Source: a virus. Taken from it: DNA of 34,564 nt. The stretch covers positions 1 through 34,564 of IMG/VR virus record IMGVR_UViG_3300025122_006142; one strand, written 5' to 3'. Below, piece by piece: positions 21,589-28,710 of the stretch. The notes below the pieces were generated by a model, which saw only the letters and a program-made list of their open reading frames with translations, was not told where the DNA came from and did not search any database. Made by a program: the position numbers and the translations under genes. The first letter of the stretch is position 1, and each line of letters opens with the position of its first letter.

Positions 21589-22693
21589 GGTGGTTTTTAA
21601 CGATGCTCTCTATAATTCTCTGCAGTGGGTACTTAATTTTCCAGTCGGGATAGTGAGATCTAAATTTTGAAAGATCCGATATGTACCACACATGATCCCC
21701 GCTGCGGTTTTGGGGCAATATAGAATAATTAGTATAAGAGGTACCTGCTATTTGGTTAGTATGGGTAATGGCCTCTAATACTGAAATAGAGTTTTGGCGC
21801 CCTCCTCCCACGTTGTAAACCTCCCCTTGGCGAGGGGACTGGTGGAAGTGCCAAAACATATCAATGAGGTCGTGCGAATCAATGTTATCTCGAACCTGTT
21901 TTCCTTTGTACCCAAAAACCTTATAAGGCTTGTTTTGCACAACGCATTTAATCAAATAAGCTAAAAATCCATGAAGCTCTACGCCCGAGTGATTGGGTCC
22001 AGTCAAACACCCTCCCCGAAAAATCCCAACATTCATTCCAAAATAACGCCCGTATTCTTGACACATAACATCAGCCGCCACCTTCGATGCTCCAAAAACA
22101 GAGTGCTTTGATTGGTCTATTGGCATTGTTTCGTCTATTCGTGCCACCGGAAGAATGATCGAGGAGGGGTAAGCGGGCTCAACGAAATAGCCTTGGTAGC
22201 GAGTGTCCTCCTCTTTGATAGTCAAATTTTTGTATCCTTTATCGCTTTCTTTTGTTTCGTAGGAACGATTAGGTCTGTCTCCATAAACTTTGTTGGTAGA
22301 CGTAAAAATGAAGGTGGCGTCTTTATTGTAGAGGCGAGTTAGCTCCAGTAAATTTAACGTACCTGTTGCGTTAATTGAAAAATCAGTCAAAGGTTCTTTG
22401 GCCGCCCAGTCGTGAGATGGTTGAGCGGCCGTGTGAATAATCAAATCAAAACAATTGTTTTTAAAAATCTCCTCTACCTTTTCATAGTCTCTTATGTCGA
22501 TATTAAAATGCTCGTATTGAGATGCCAGCTTTCCTTTGAGGGCTGTGAGGTTATCTTGATTAGACCCTTCGGCACCAAAAAAATAAGACCTCATATCATT
22601 GTCGATACCGTATATCTTATAACCTTTTTGATAAAAAAAGTAAGCAGCTTGGCTTCCTATTAAGCCAGAAGACCCTGTAATTAACGCTTTCAA
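21569..22693 (-). CDS. Nucleotide-sugar epimerase, CDP-paratose/tyvelose 2-epimerase-like (374 aa)
   Basis: Extended short-chain dehydrogenase close to RfbE-type epimerases. T-G-S-S-G-L-I-G-S at 6-14 binds NAD; I-D-N-D-M-R-S-Y-F-F-G-A-E-G-S is a family-specific loop; F-T-S-T-N-K-V-Y-G and the Y-xxx-K equivalent F-G-A-S-K (Tyr replaced by Phe in S-V-F-G-A-S-K) follow; V-Y-N-V-G-G-G-R-Q-N-S-I-S and H-V-W-Y-I-S-D match the C-terminal half. The Phe in the Y-xxx-K place is unusual and worth noting. The start codon is TTG, overlapping the fucosyltransferase stop as TTGA. No CDP-sugar genes are near, so the real substrate may differ. Confidence 0.78.
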   Translation of the reverse strand: MKALITGSSGLIGSQAAYFFYQKGYKIYGIDNDMRSYFFGAEGSNQDNLTALKGKLASQYEHFNIDIRDYEKVEEIFKNNCFDLIIHTAAQPSHDWAAKEPLTDFSINATGTLNLLELTRLYNKDATFIFTSTNKVYGDRPNRSYETKESDKGYKNLTIKEEDTRYQGYFVEPAYPSSIILPVARIDETMPIDQSKHSVFGASKVAADVMCQEYGRYFGMNVGIFRGGCLTGPNHSGVELHGFLAYLIKCVVQNKPYKVFGYKGKQVRDNIDSHDLIDMFWHFHQSPRQGEVYNVGGGRQNSISVLEAITHTNQIAGTSYTNYSILPQNRSGDHVWYISDLSKFRSHYPDWKIKYPLQRIIESIVKNHHETKHG

Positions 22694-23565
22694 AATTTGA
22701 ATAGCTCCTTGATTTTGGACTTTAAATTTTCTAGGTCCGAGCGTTGGGGGTTGACATGGAAAAGGGGTTCGTTAATTATTTTAGTATAAAGATTATCGTT
22801 TTGATCTATTTCAATTACATGTTTTACAAAATCATCCATTGATTCATAGTCATTCAAATTAAGAAAACTTTTGGGATTAAAATCTTCAGAAACTTTTTCG
22901 TCAGCGTAATACAAAGGAAGGGTTCCAGAACATTTGGCGTGAATCAGCTTTTCGGTATAATAACCTCCCGTGGGGGCTACTGAATTTTCAAAACAAATAG
23001 AAAACTTATAATGAGAAAATGTTTCATATTTTTTAGACTCCCCGTAAAACCAATTGCCAAAAGGCTTTCCAAAACACTGAACTTTTTTATAGGGACTCAG
23101 CGCCTCAACACAGTCCGCTCTGTTAGAAAATAAATTATTATTTACCAGAACACAAAACTCTGTTTTCGCGGTATCTATATATTCGTTTTGGTCTATCTTG
23201 TTTAAGGGTAAAATAAATTCAGGGTTAATGTATCCCTTCTTATTGTACCAATCAAATTGCAAAAACCACAAAGGTAATCTAATGTTTCTGCTGTTATAAT
23301 CCTCAAAGTCAAAAGAAAGCGAATATGTGCATTCGTCAAAATTAGGACGTTCGTTTTCTCCTGTATAAAATATTTTTATAATATTGTCTTTATTAAAGCG
23401 CCGATGCTCTTGGCCGTAAGGCCCAAAAAATAAAATGTCAGCGGCGTCGGGATCGGTAACAGTAATGTTTCCGTAAATATCTTCGAACAAATCTTTAAAA
23501 AAATTATTAGAAGGTTGAAAATCCAACCAAAAATCACAAAACGATATTTTTAATGAACTATCCAT
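22690..23565 (-). CDS. GT10 alpha-1,3/1,4-fucosyltransferase-like (291 aa)
   Basis: Transfers fucose from GDP-fucose to a glycan. Two family regions are clear: F-Y-T-G-E-N-E-R-P-N-F-D (66-77) followed by Y-S-L-S-F-D, and K-F-S-I-C-F-E-N-S (187-195) with G-Y-Y-T-E-K-L (201-207), where E193, N194, E205 and K206 are the donor-binding residues known in GT10. G-T-L-P-L-Y-Y-A-D follows. Length fits the Helicobacter-type catalytic domain without C-terminal heptad repeats. The donor is made by Gmd and Fcl at the distal end of the same cassette, which strongly supports the assignment. AGGT about eight bases before the ATG may serve as ribosome binding site. Confidence 0.88.
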   Translation of the reverse strand: MDSSLKISFCDFWLDFQPSNNFFKDLFEDIYGNITVTDPDAADILFFGPYGQEHRRFNKDNIIKIFYTGENERPNFDECTYSLSFDFEDYNSRNIRLPLWFLQFDWYNKKGYINPEFILPLNKIDQNEYIDTAKTEFCVLVNNNLFSNRADCVEALSPYKKVQCFGKPFGNWFYGESKKYETFSHYKFSICFENSVAPTGGYYTEKLIHAKCSGTLPLYYADEKVSEDFNPKSFLNLNDYESMDDFVKHVIEIDQNDNLYTKIINEPLFHVNPQRSDLENLKSKIKELFKF

Positions 23566-23574
23566 ATTTTTTAC

Positions 23575-24426
23575 CTAAAAAGAGTAATCAAACTCTTCGC
23601 AATCCGCTGCGAAAGCCTCCTCAACAGCTTTGCGAGCCCCCTCTGTGTAGTGTTTTGAATATTTTTTTTGACTTTTGTTTTTATTATTTTGATCGTGACT
23701 TAAGGGGAGGGGAGGAATACCCACGCGCTCTAAGACTTGATTAAAAGACTCGCTGAGGTTTTCGAATTTAATGAAGTGATTAATCAAGGAATAATGGTCT
23801 GCATCTTTATAGCTGATGCCTTGAGAAAAGCCTTCTTTCTCTGAATTCCACGAAGGATACTCAATAGCGTTCGCCTTGTAAGCTTTGTGTAGGTAGCTGA
23901 GCGTTTTTCGGACGTCTTTTTCTGTAAAGTTGTTTTCGGTTGCAAAGAATTGTCGTCTCCGCTCCCCAACTTCCCCGGCCGAAGGTGAATATTTGATACA
24001 TTCAGGGTCGCGGCAAGCCTGAAGAGCTTCGTCGTAAAAGCATTTTTTGGTGGTGCAATTTTTGAGGAAAACTGCCAGCACCCAATCCCAAGGGTTGCGT
24101 GTAACAGCCACACTGACATAGGAATCCAGTTCTTGTACGTTAAAAAACTCAAGTTGCGAAGCTTGTTCCCTAAAATAATAAGGGGAAATGTGTTTGTTAA
24201 CAATGAGCCCCTGCGGATTTTCTTCGATTTTGGCGACAAATCCTTCGTAATCTCTCGGAAGTCCAAAAGGACTAGGATCGTTCAGAAAATGCCTAAAATT
24301 TGGTTCATATTTATTTTTAATAAAAGGATCGTCGTGATAAGGCAATAGGGTTTTTTGAATGGACGATGTCCCGCAGTTTCCGACGGGGCAAAAAAAGGCT
24401 AATTTGTAACGGTGAGAAATAATCAT
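23575..24426 (-). CDS. Sulfotransferase-family protein (283 aa)
   Basis: Predicted to move sulfate from PAPS to a glycan hydroxyl. The start I-I-S-H-R-Y-K-L-A-F-F-C-P-V-G-N-C-G-T-S-S-I-Q matches the PAPS 5'-phosphate loop (K-x-G-x-T-S type; here N-C-G-T-S-S), and V-T-R-N-P-W-D-W (about residues 109-116) is the 3'-phosphate-binding R-N-P motif. The end Y-S-K-H-Y-T-E-G-A-R ... E-E-F-D-Y-S-F is typical of carbohydrate sulfotransferases of the Sulfotransfer_2 type. Cytosolic; the host must provide PAPS. Sits between a methyltransferase and the fucosyltransferase. Confidence 0.8.
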   Translation of the reverse strand: MIISHRYKLAFFCPVGNCGTSSIQKTLLPYHDDPFIKNKYEPNFRHFLNDPSPFGLPRDYEGFVAKIEENPQGLIVNKHISPYYFREQASQLEFFNVQELDSYVSVAVTRNPWDWVLAVFLKNCTTKKCFYDEALQACRDPECIKYSPSAGEVGERRRQFFATENNFTEKDVRKTLSYLHKAYKANAIEYPSWNSEKEGFSQGISYKDADHYSLINHFIKFENLSESFNQVLERVGIPPLPLSHDQNNKNKSQKKYSKHYTEGARKAVEEAFAADCEEFDYSF

Positions 24427-24432
24427 AACTAG

Positions 24433-25149
24433 TTAAAGGGCTTTCATAAAAGTGTGTTCAGAGGGAGAATCATAGAGCTGAGGGGAGGCGTTTTTTTTAA
24501 TAGTACGCAATAAGATTTCTATTAAAGTAATAAAGTCCTTCTCATCCTTGTAGTGATTCATATCATCAATTAATATAGAATGATCTTCAAAATCAAGGTT
24601 GCAGGCGGCAATAGCCGCCAGCTCTTTAGGGAGATAGCTGCCCATTTTTTCTCCAATATGGAGGCCCCCGGACCAATGGGCGTCTAGCCATAAAAAAAAG
24701 GGTTCTCTGATTTTTTTAAAAAGCTTGGGCAACTCTTCACAAGAGGACCCTGTAACAATTTCTACCGGGTCATCTTTAAAAGCAAACGAGGCTCGCTCAG
24801 ACAACATTGGATTGAGCTCTATAGAATAAACCTTGGTAAATCCCGCCTCAAGGGCAGCTGAAACCCCGTCCCCGTTGCCTGTTCCTGTTTCTATGAATAT
24901 ATTTTGATTGTCTTTTTTAAACTTAACCAAATCTTGAGAAAAGGCATTGCGCCAAGCTTCCCTATTCTTCGCGACGTTTTCTCGTGTCAACTCAAATCTT
25001 ATGTTATTATGAACAAACTCTCCGTGTTCGCGAGCGTAATGAAAGAGGTGTTTGGCCTCTTCGTTGCTACATTGAGCTATTTCTTTTATTTTTTCTATAA
25101 CTTCTTTAGCTCCTAATGGCTCAGAGGAATTTGGAGGCTCGGATTTCAT
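24433..25149 (-). CDS. Putative SAM-dependent methyltransferase (238 aa)
   Basis: Likely class I methyltransferase. Motif I appears as I-F-I-E-T-G-T-G-N-G-D-G-V-S, then K-V-Y-S-I-E-L-N at the end of strand 2 where the acidic residue binds SAM ribose; F-F-L-W-L-D-A-H-W-S-G-G is like the W-L-D-A-H-Y motif seen in sugar O-methyltransferases, and I-L-I-D-D-M supplies a metal-binding D-D. The N-terminal 60 residues are helical and may bind acceptor. The ATG overlaps the glycosyltransferase stop by ATGA. Sugar methylation is inferred from the neighbours, not proven. Confidence 0.68.
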   Translation of the reverse strand: MKSEPPNSSEPLGAKEVIEKIKEIAQCSNEEAKHLFHYAREHGEFVHNNIRFELTRENVAKNREAWRNAFSQDLVKFKKDNQNIFIETGTGNGDGVSAALEAGFTKVYSIELNPMLSERASFAFKDDPVEIVTGSSCEELPKLFKKIREPFFLWLDAHWSGGLHIGEKMGSYLPKELAAIAACNLDFEDHSILIDDMNHYKDEKDFITLIEILLRTIKKNASPQLYDSPSEHTFMKAL

Positions 25150-25901
25150 TTTTTCACATTAAAATAGACTGGATCCCATGTTTGTCCTCCAGCGAAATGG
25201 CGTACTATAGTATCTTCTTTTTTGCTTTTGACTATATTATATTTTTGGAGAGCTTGGCTGACGGGGTCGGCTGCCTCTTCAGCCAGTAACGTGGTATCCC
25301 ATTCGGGCCCTCGTATTTCAACATGTTTATCCAAATCCTCTAAACTGTAACAAAGATCAGGGGAAACTGTAGAATGAAAACCGTAGTTAGGCATGTCAAA
25401 AAAGGAAACCCAACTATGAGGGAGGATTCCACTTAATGTGTACCACGCCGCCTGTTCTCGAAAGTTTTGCCAGTGATCGGTGTCTTTTAGTTTTTGATAA
25501 AGGTCTTCACTGAGAATGCGGTTGATTAGGTCGATGCTCCACTCGTTAACTGTAATGCTGTAATTACCCATACAGTGTGTATTGCCGTTATCTATAGCGT
25601 AAGAAAAGCTTTTTTCTGTCTGATAGGGCTTATCGTCTTTGACAATAACCATGTCAGCATCAAAATGAGTCACAATATCCCCCTCTTTAACGCGCCCACT
25701 TTTAATCCACTCTTGAACAATGGTAAATTTCCACCATGTTGGATTATCTCGAAGCAGCTCTAGGGGCTCCTCGTTCCCTATAACCACATACTCAAACCCG
25801 TGCTTGTCGCAATACTTTTGGTTGATAGGGCTAATATGGTTGTCAAAAATTTCTTGTTTTTCGTTTTTGTATCTAGCTATTACTAAAAAATATTTATTCA
25901 T
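25146..25901 (-). CDS. GT34/GMA12-like glycosyltransferase (251 aa)
   Basis: GT-A-fold glycosyltransferase similar in layout to the galactosyl/mannosyl GMA12/MNN10 group. Y-C-D-K-H-G-F-E-Y-V (about 30-39) matches the Y-C-xx-H-G-Y-x-Y start, W-W-K-F-T-I-V-Q the W-x-K helix, and H-F-D-A-D-M-V-I (about 79-86) holds the D-x-D metal site. R-E-Q-A-A-W-Y-T and V-R-H-F-A-G-G-Q near the C-terminus are also shared. The 48 bases before the ATG have a TATACA five bases upstream of the start but no convincing -35. Cytosolic. Confidence 0.77.
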   Translation of the reverse strand: MNKYFLVIARYKNEKQEIFDNHISPINQKYCDKHGFEYVVIGNEEPLELLRDNPTWWKFTIVQEWIKSGRVKEGDIVTHFDADMVIVKDDKPYQTEKSFSYAIDNGNTHCMGNYSITVNEWSIDLINRILSEDLYQKLKDTDHWQNFREQAAWYTLSGILPHSWVSFFDMPNYGFHSTVSPDLCYSLEDLDKHVEIRGPEWDTTLLAEEAADPVSQALQKYNIVKSKKEDTIVRHFAGGQTWDPVYFNVKK

Positions 25902-25949
25902 CTGTATGTATAGTCCACTATGTTTTTGATTTCTTTCGGAAAATTTTTT

Positions 25950-26738
25950 TTAGTTACCAATTATTTCCATTGTTGTTTTAAAAGACCCCTCTATGGAACA
26001 GTTTTTATTGAACCATTCGATGCAATTATGCGACATTTTTTGCCATTTTTCCTTGCTTGTGGCCGCTATTTTTTCCTTAACTTCGCGTGGGTGGCGCCCA
26101 TATAGGTAATGAACATTTTCTTCAAGGGGATTGTGATAATCATTAAAAGCATTCCATGTAAAAATGGGCACCACTCCGTTTGCCATGTATTCTATGTCTC
26201 GTTGGCATTTCGGCCCATAACCTTCTAATGAAAGACCAAAACGAGTGCGACGAATTAATTTTAAAAATTCTAAGTTAGAATATTTGTGAGGTTGCTTTGA
26301 AAAAAGGTTTACAGAGAAATCAAAGTAGTCTACAGCTAATCTCCAGTCAAATTTAGTTCTATTAACATATTGAACAGGGTTTTCTGCTGCCCCCACAAAC
26401 ATAGAATGATAATCTCTTTCGTCGTAAGATAATACTCCTTCTTTTAATAGTTCCGTAACCACACGAATGTGACGCGGCCAATATATCCACGGTTTTCCTG
26501 AGGGGTGTTGAGCGTTAGCGAAGAGAGCCGCATCATGTTCGATATCCCAAGTAGGAGCAAGCGGGATGTCTTCTACCCGGTCATATTCGTGCAATAATAC
26601 CGTAGGTTTTTCTTCCTGTAGCGCCCATGAAAACTTGTTCGAGGAGGGTGCTGTCTCGCAATAACCTTTTTCTTCCCAAAGGTCAGCCAGCTCTTGAAAG
26701 CTGTCGCACCATGAAACCTGTCCTTTTAAAATTTTCAC
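25950..26738 (-). CDS. Exostosin/GT47-like glycosyltransferase (262 aa)
   Basis: Probable glycosyltransferase. The part R-F-G-L-S-L-E-G-Y-G-P-K-C-Q-R-D-I-E-Y-M at about residues 168-187 followed by A-N-G-V-V-P-I-F looks like the donor-binding region of exostosin-type enzymes (C-x-P-x-G ... R-xx-E-A-xxx-G-x-x-P-V). The N-terminal half has no recognisable motif. No membrane anchor. The start is a GTG overlapping the stop of the gene upstream as GTGA, with no Shine-Dalgarno, so translation is coupled. Confidence in a glycosyltransferase is moderate and rests partly on context. Confidence 0.62.
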   Translation of the reverse strand: MKILKGQVSWCDSFQELADLWEEKGYCETAPSSNKFSWALQEEKPTVLLHEYDRVEDIPLAPTWDIEHDAALFANAQHPSGKPWIYWPRHIRVVTELLKEGVLSYDERDYHSMFVGAAENPVQYVNRTKFDWRLAVDYFDFSVNLFSKQPHKYSNLEFLKLIRRTRFGLSLEGYGPKCQRDIEYMANGVVPIFTWNAFNDYHNPLEENVHYLYGRHPREVKEKIAATSKEKWQKMSHNCIEWFNKNCSIEGSFKTTMEIIGN

Positions 26739-27571
26739 GGATTGAATGGCTCTAGTCTTTCAATTTCATAAAAAACTAAATCGTCTCCTTTTTTTTCTCT
26801 TTTACTGAAGATCTCTTTTACTGATTGTTTGAATGCTTGTTGGTCGAAAGCATGATTATTGTCCCTAAAATAATGAAAATGAAAATTTATTAAAGGGTTA
26901 TTCAACATTTTTAAGTCTTCGCCTTTTAAATTAATAGAATCCCATCTTGTTTGAGCGTTAGGCCCTAGAAATTTCCACCATCCAACATTGTAGTTAATGG
27001 GGAGCGTTATGGTTGTGTACAATTCTGTTGTTACTTCAAGTGGTTTTTGTTCATAGTAAAGCCCCAGTTGCTTATGCCGTAGGAATAAATCCTCCCATGT
27101 TGCTAGAAATGCAGGGTTAGAAATTAAAACAAAGCCACAGTTATAATAGCCAACTGTTTTTTCGTCTGCGAATCCATCTGAATAGTGCGGACTAACTGCT
27201 GCGTCTACTAATCCCTTGTCGATCAACTCTAAGATTTGACTCTCCATAGGATTAAAAAAGATATGGTCCACATCGCACCAAAAAATAAAATTAGAATCTT
27301 TAAAAGCTTCTTTTGCGACAGTGAACTTTGCTTTAATGATCTCAATAAAATCAGCCTGCTGTTGGGGTGACTGCGAGACATGGTCTGCGTTTTCTGTTTT
27401 TATCAACTTAAAACACTTAACATCCTTGAAATTTTCATGAAGGTAGTCATAACAAAAATCATCAACAGCCAAGTAAAATTCCACAAAGTGATGCTGTTCA
27501 ATAGTTTTTTTCATTAAAAGAAAATCTTTGAGGCAGCTTTTAGTAACGGCTGATACGGTGCTTAGTTTCAT
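26735..27571 (-). CDS. Nucleotide-diphospho-sugar transferase, GT-A type (278 aa)
   Basis: Predicted glycosyltransferase. N-F-I-F-W-C-D-V-D-H-I-F-F (about 92-104) contains the D-x-D metal site in the form used by GT77/GT8-like enzymes, and V-G-Y-Y-N-C-G-F-V-L-I-S with a later G-W-W-K-F-L and N-F-H-F-H-Y-F match the remaining landmarks (acceptor and catalytic loops). No signal or membrane segment. The ATG overlaps the GT2 gene stop by ATGA and its own stop overlaps the next gene by GTGA. Sugar specificity cannot be read. Confidence 0.7.
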   Translation of the reverse strand: MKLSTVSAVTKSCLKDFLLMKKTIEQHHFVEFYLAVDDFCYDYLHENFKDVKCFKLIKTENADHVSQSPQQQADFIEIIKAKFTVAKEAFKDSNFIFWCDVDHIFFNPMESQILELIDKGLVDAAVSPHYSDGFADEKTVGYYNCGFVLISNPAFLATWEDLFLRHKQLGLYYEQKPLEVTTELYTTITLPINYNVGWWKFLGPNAQTRWDSINLKGEDLKMLNNPLINFHFHYFRDNNHAFDQQAFKQSVKEIFSKREKKGDDLVFYEIERLEPFNP

Positions 27572-28326
27572 GGTGATTGTTTTATTTCGTGGGAAGATTT
27601 GTAGTCAGGTTCGTATTTTCTTCTCATTTCATTAACTTCGTTGACCATTTCCTTGAGGGTGGCGGGGTCACTCGACCTTCCCGTTGGATTATGATAGTAA
27701 ATGCCCACTATATTATCAATTTTTTTCATTTTAGATCCTGCTTTGGCGGCTTTGAGCCATAAATCGGCATCTGAGGCTGTTTTATATTCTTCATTAAAAT
27801 AACCAAAGCGATCATGGATAGTTCTACGCCACATAGGCATACAGTGCGGATTGTTATTTCTCAGAAGGTCTGTCCAATCGTGGGTTTCGTTGCAAATATA
27901 CAACTCCTTAGATTGAAGAACACTCCAATCTTCGTTAGGGGTGGTACTAACAATAGTATCTCCGTAAACCAAATCAATATCAGGGTTTAAAACCAAAGAA
28001 TCTCTCATGACCTCCAAAGACCATGGTGATTTCCTGTCATCAATATTCCAATTGGTTAATAAATCGCTCTTTGTATGCGTGATGCAAACGTTCCATGCGG
28101 GATAGAGCCCCGGGTCTTTTTCTAGCCTTAGGTAGGTGATATTGGGATATTTGGCATAGCTAGTTATCACTTCCGCTTCATTATCAGGGGAAGCGCAATC
28201 CAACATAAAAAAATTCACCTCTTTAAAAATGGTTTGGCACAGCATGTCTTCCATATACCCTTCAACAAACTCCCCTCCCTTAAATATTGGGCAGTAGCAA
28301 GTTACGCTAGGATATTTGCTTGACAT
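27568..28326 (-). CDS. GT2 family glycosyltransferase, first gene of the sugar cassette (252 aa)
   Basis: GT-A inverting glycosyltransferase of GT2. The start S-V-T-C-Y-C-P-I-F-K-G-G-E-F is the family's V-T-V-x-x-P-x-Y-N-x region; F-F-M-L-D-C-A-S-P-D-N matches the V-D-x-x-S-x-D-x-T strand; N-W-N-I-D-D (about 92-97) is the metal-binding D-D; T-A-S-D-A-D-L-W-L-K contains the catalytic-side E/D-D-x-x-L-W motif. Upstream of the ATG there is TAAAAT seven bases away but no good -35 on this strand, so the promoter of the cassette remains uncertain. Cytosolic enzyme. Confidence 0.82.
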   Translation of the reverse strand: MSSKYPSVTCYCPIFKGGEFVEGYMEDMLCQTIFKEVNFFMLDCASPDNEAEVITSYAKYPNITYLRLEKDPGLYPAWNVCITHTKSDLLTNWNIDDRKSPWSLEVMRDSLVLNPDIDLVYGDTIVSTTPNEDWSVLQSKELYICNETHDWTDLLRNNNPHCMPMWRRTIHDRFGYFNEEYKTASDADLWLKAAKAGSKMKKIDNIVGIYYHNPTGRSSDPATLKEMVNEVNEMRRKYEPDYKSSHEIKQSP

Positions 28327-28348
28327 ATTGAATATTTTAAGCTAAAAT
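28320..28348 (+). promoter_or_regulatory. Strong sigma-70-like promoter for the rightward block
   Basis: Perfect TTGACA (28320-28325), 17-base spacer, TAAAAT (28343-28348), five of six in the -10. It ends six bases before the ATG at 28355, so the mRNA should start at the start codon. The -35 overlaps the start codon of the divergent GT2 gene (28324-28326), so the two directions may interfere. Confidence 0.75.
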
Positions 28349-28354
28349 GATTCT

Positions 28355-28678
28355 ATGATTAGAGTACTAGAAAATCAAGACAAAAAACTCTATTACGTCT
28401 CTAGCAGTGACTGGGAGTCGGTTGTGTTAGCAAAAGATGCGATTGAGGCTGCCGGGGAAGCTTTTGAGGAAGCTTTTGACGTATTTGGAGATAATTTAAA
28501 TCTAAGTTCCTGCGTGAAGGTAATTAATTGTTCTGGGCTACAACAGAAACACCTAATAGAAACAGATCAAGTAGAATTCGACATGTTTTATGTTCCCTCC
28601 GTATTGGCAGACATAGGAAAACATAAGCTTTCTAAACAATTAGACGAAATAATTCAAAAAATGGAAAAAAAAGCTTGA
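28355..28678 (+). CDS. Hypothetical acidic protein (107 aa)
   Basis: Not recognised. Begins M-I-R-V-L-E-N-Q-D-K-K-L-Y-Y-V-S-S and has an A/E-rich helix (A-K-D-A-I-E-A-A-G-E-A-F-E-E-A-F) at about 26-42, then strands (V-K-V-I-N-C) and a charged C-terminal helix (L-D-E-I-I-Q-K-M-E-K-K). Soluble, no catalytic signature. It is the first gene of the rightward block and has no ribosome binding site upstream: its start codon coincides with the predicted transcription start. The next promoter begins inside its stop codon. A small regulator or accessory protein is possible. Confidence 0.65.
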   Translation: MIRVLENQDKKLYYVSSSDWESVVLAKDAIEAAGEAFEEAFDVFGDNLNLSSCVKVINCSGLQQKHLIETDQVEFDMFYVPSVLADIGKHKLSKQLDEIIQKMEKKA

Positions 28679-28703
28679 CATGAGGTAAATCCTGTATTAT
28701 ATT
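28675..28703 (+). promoter_or_regulatory. Sigma-70-like promoter for dUTPase and downstream genes
   Basis: Perfect TTGACA (28675-28680), 17-base spacer and TATATT (28698-28703). The -35 overlaps the TGA of the gene before it. The -10 ends seven bases before the ATG at 28711, so transcription should begin one base before, or at, the start codon. Confidence 0.78.
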
Positions 28704-28710
28704 AATAACT

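Noticed and set aside
25902-25949. TATACA five bases before the glycosyltransferase ATG at 25901
   Set aside because: It would fit the leaderless geometry but no -35-like hexamer is found 15-19 bases upstream.
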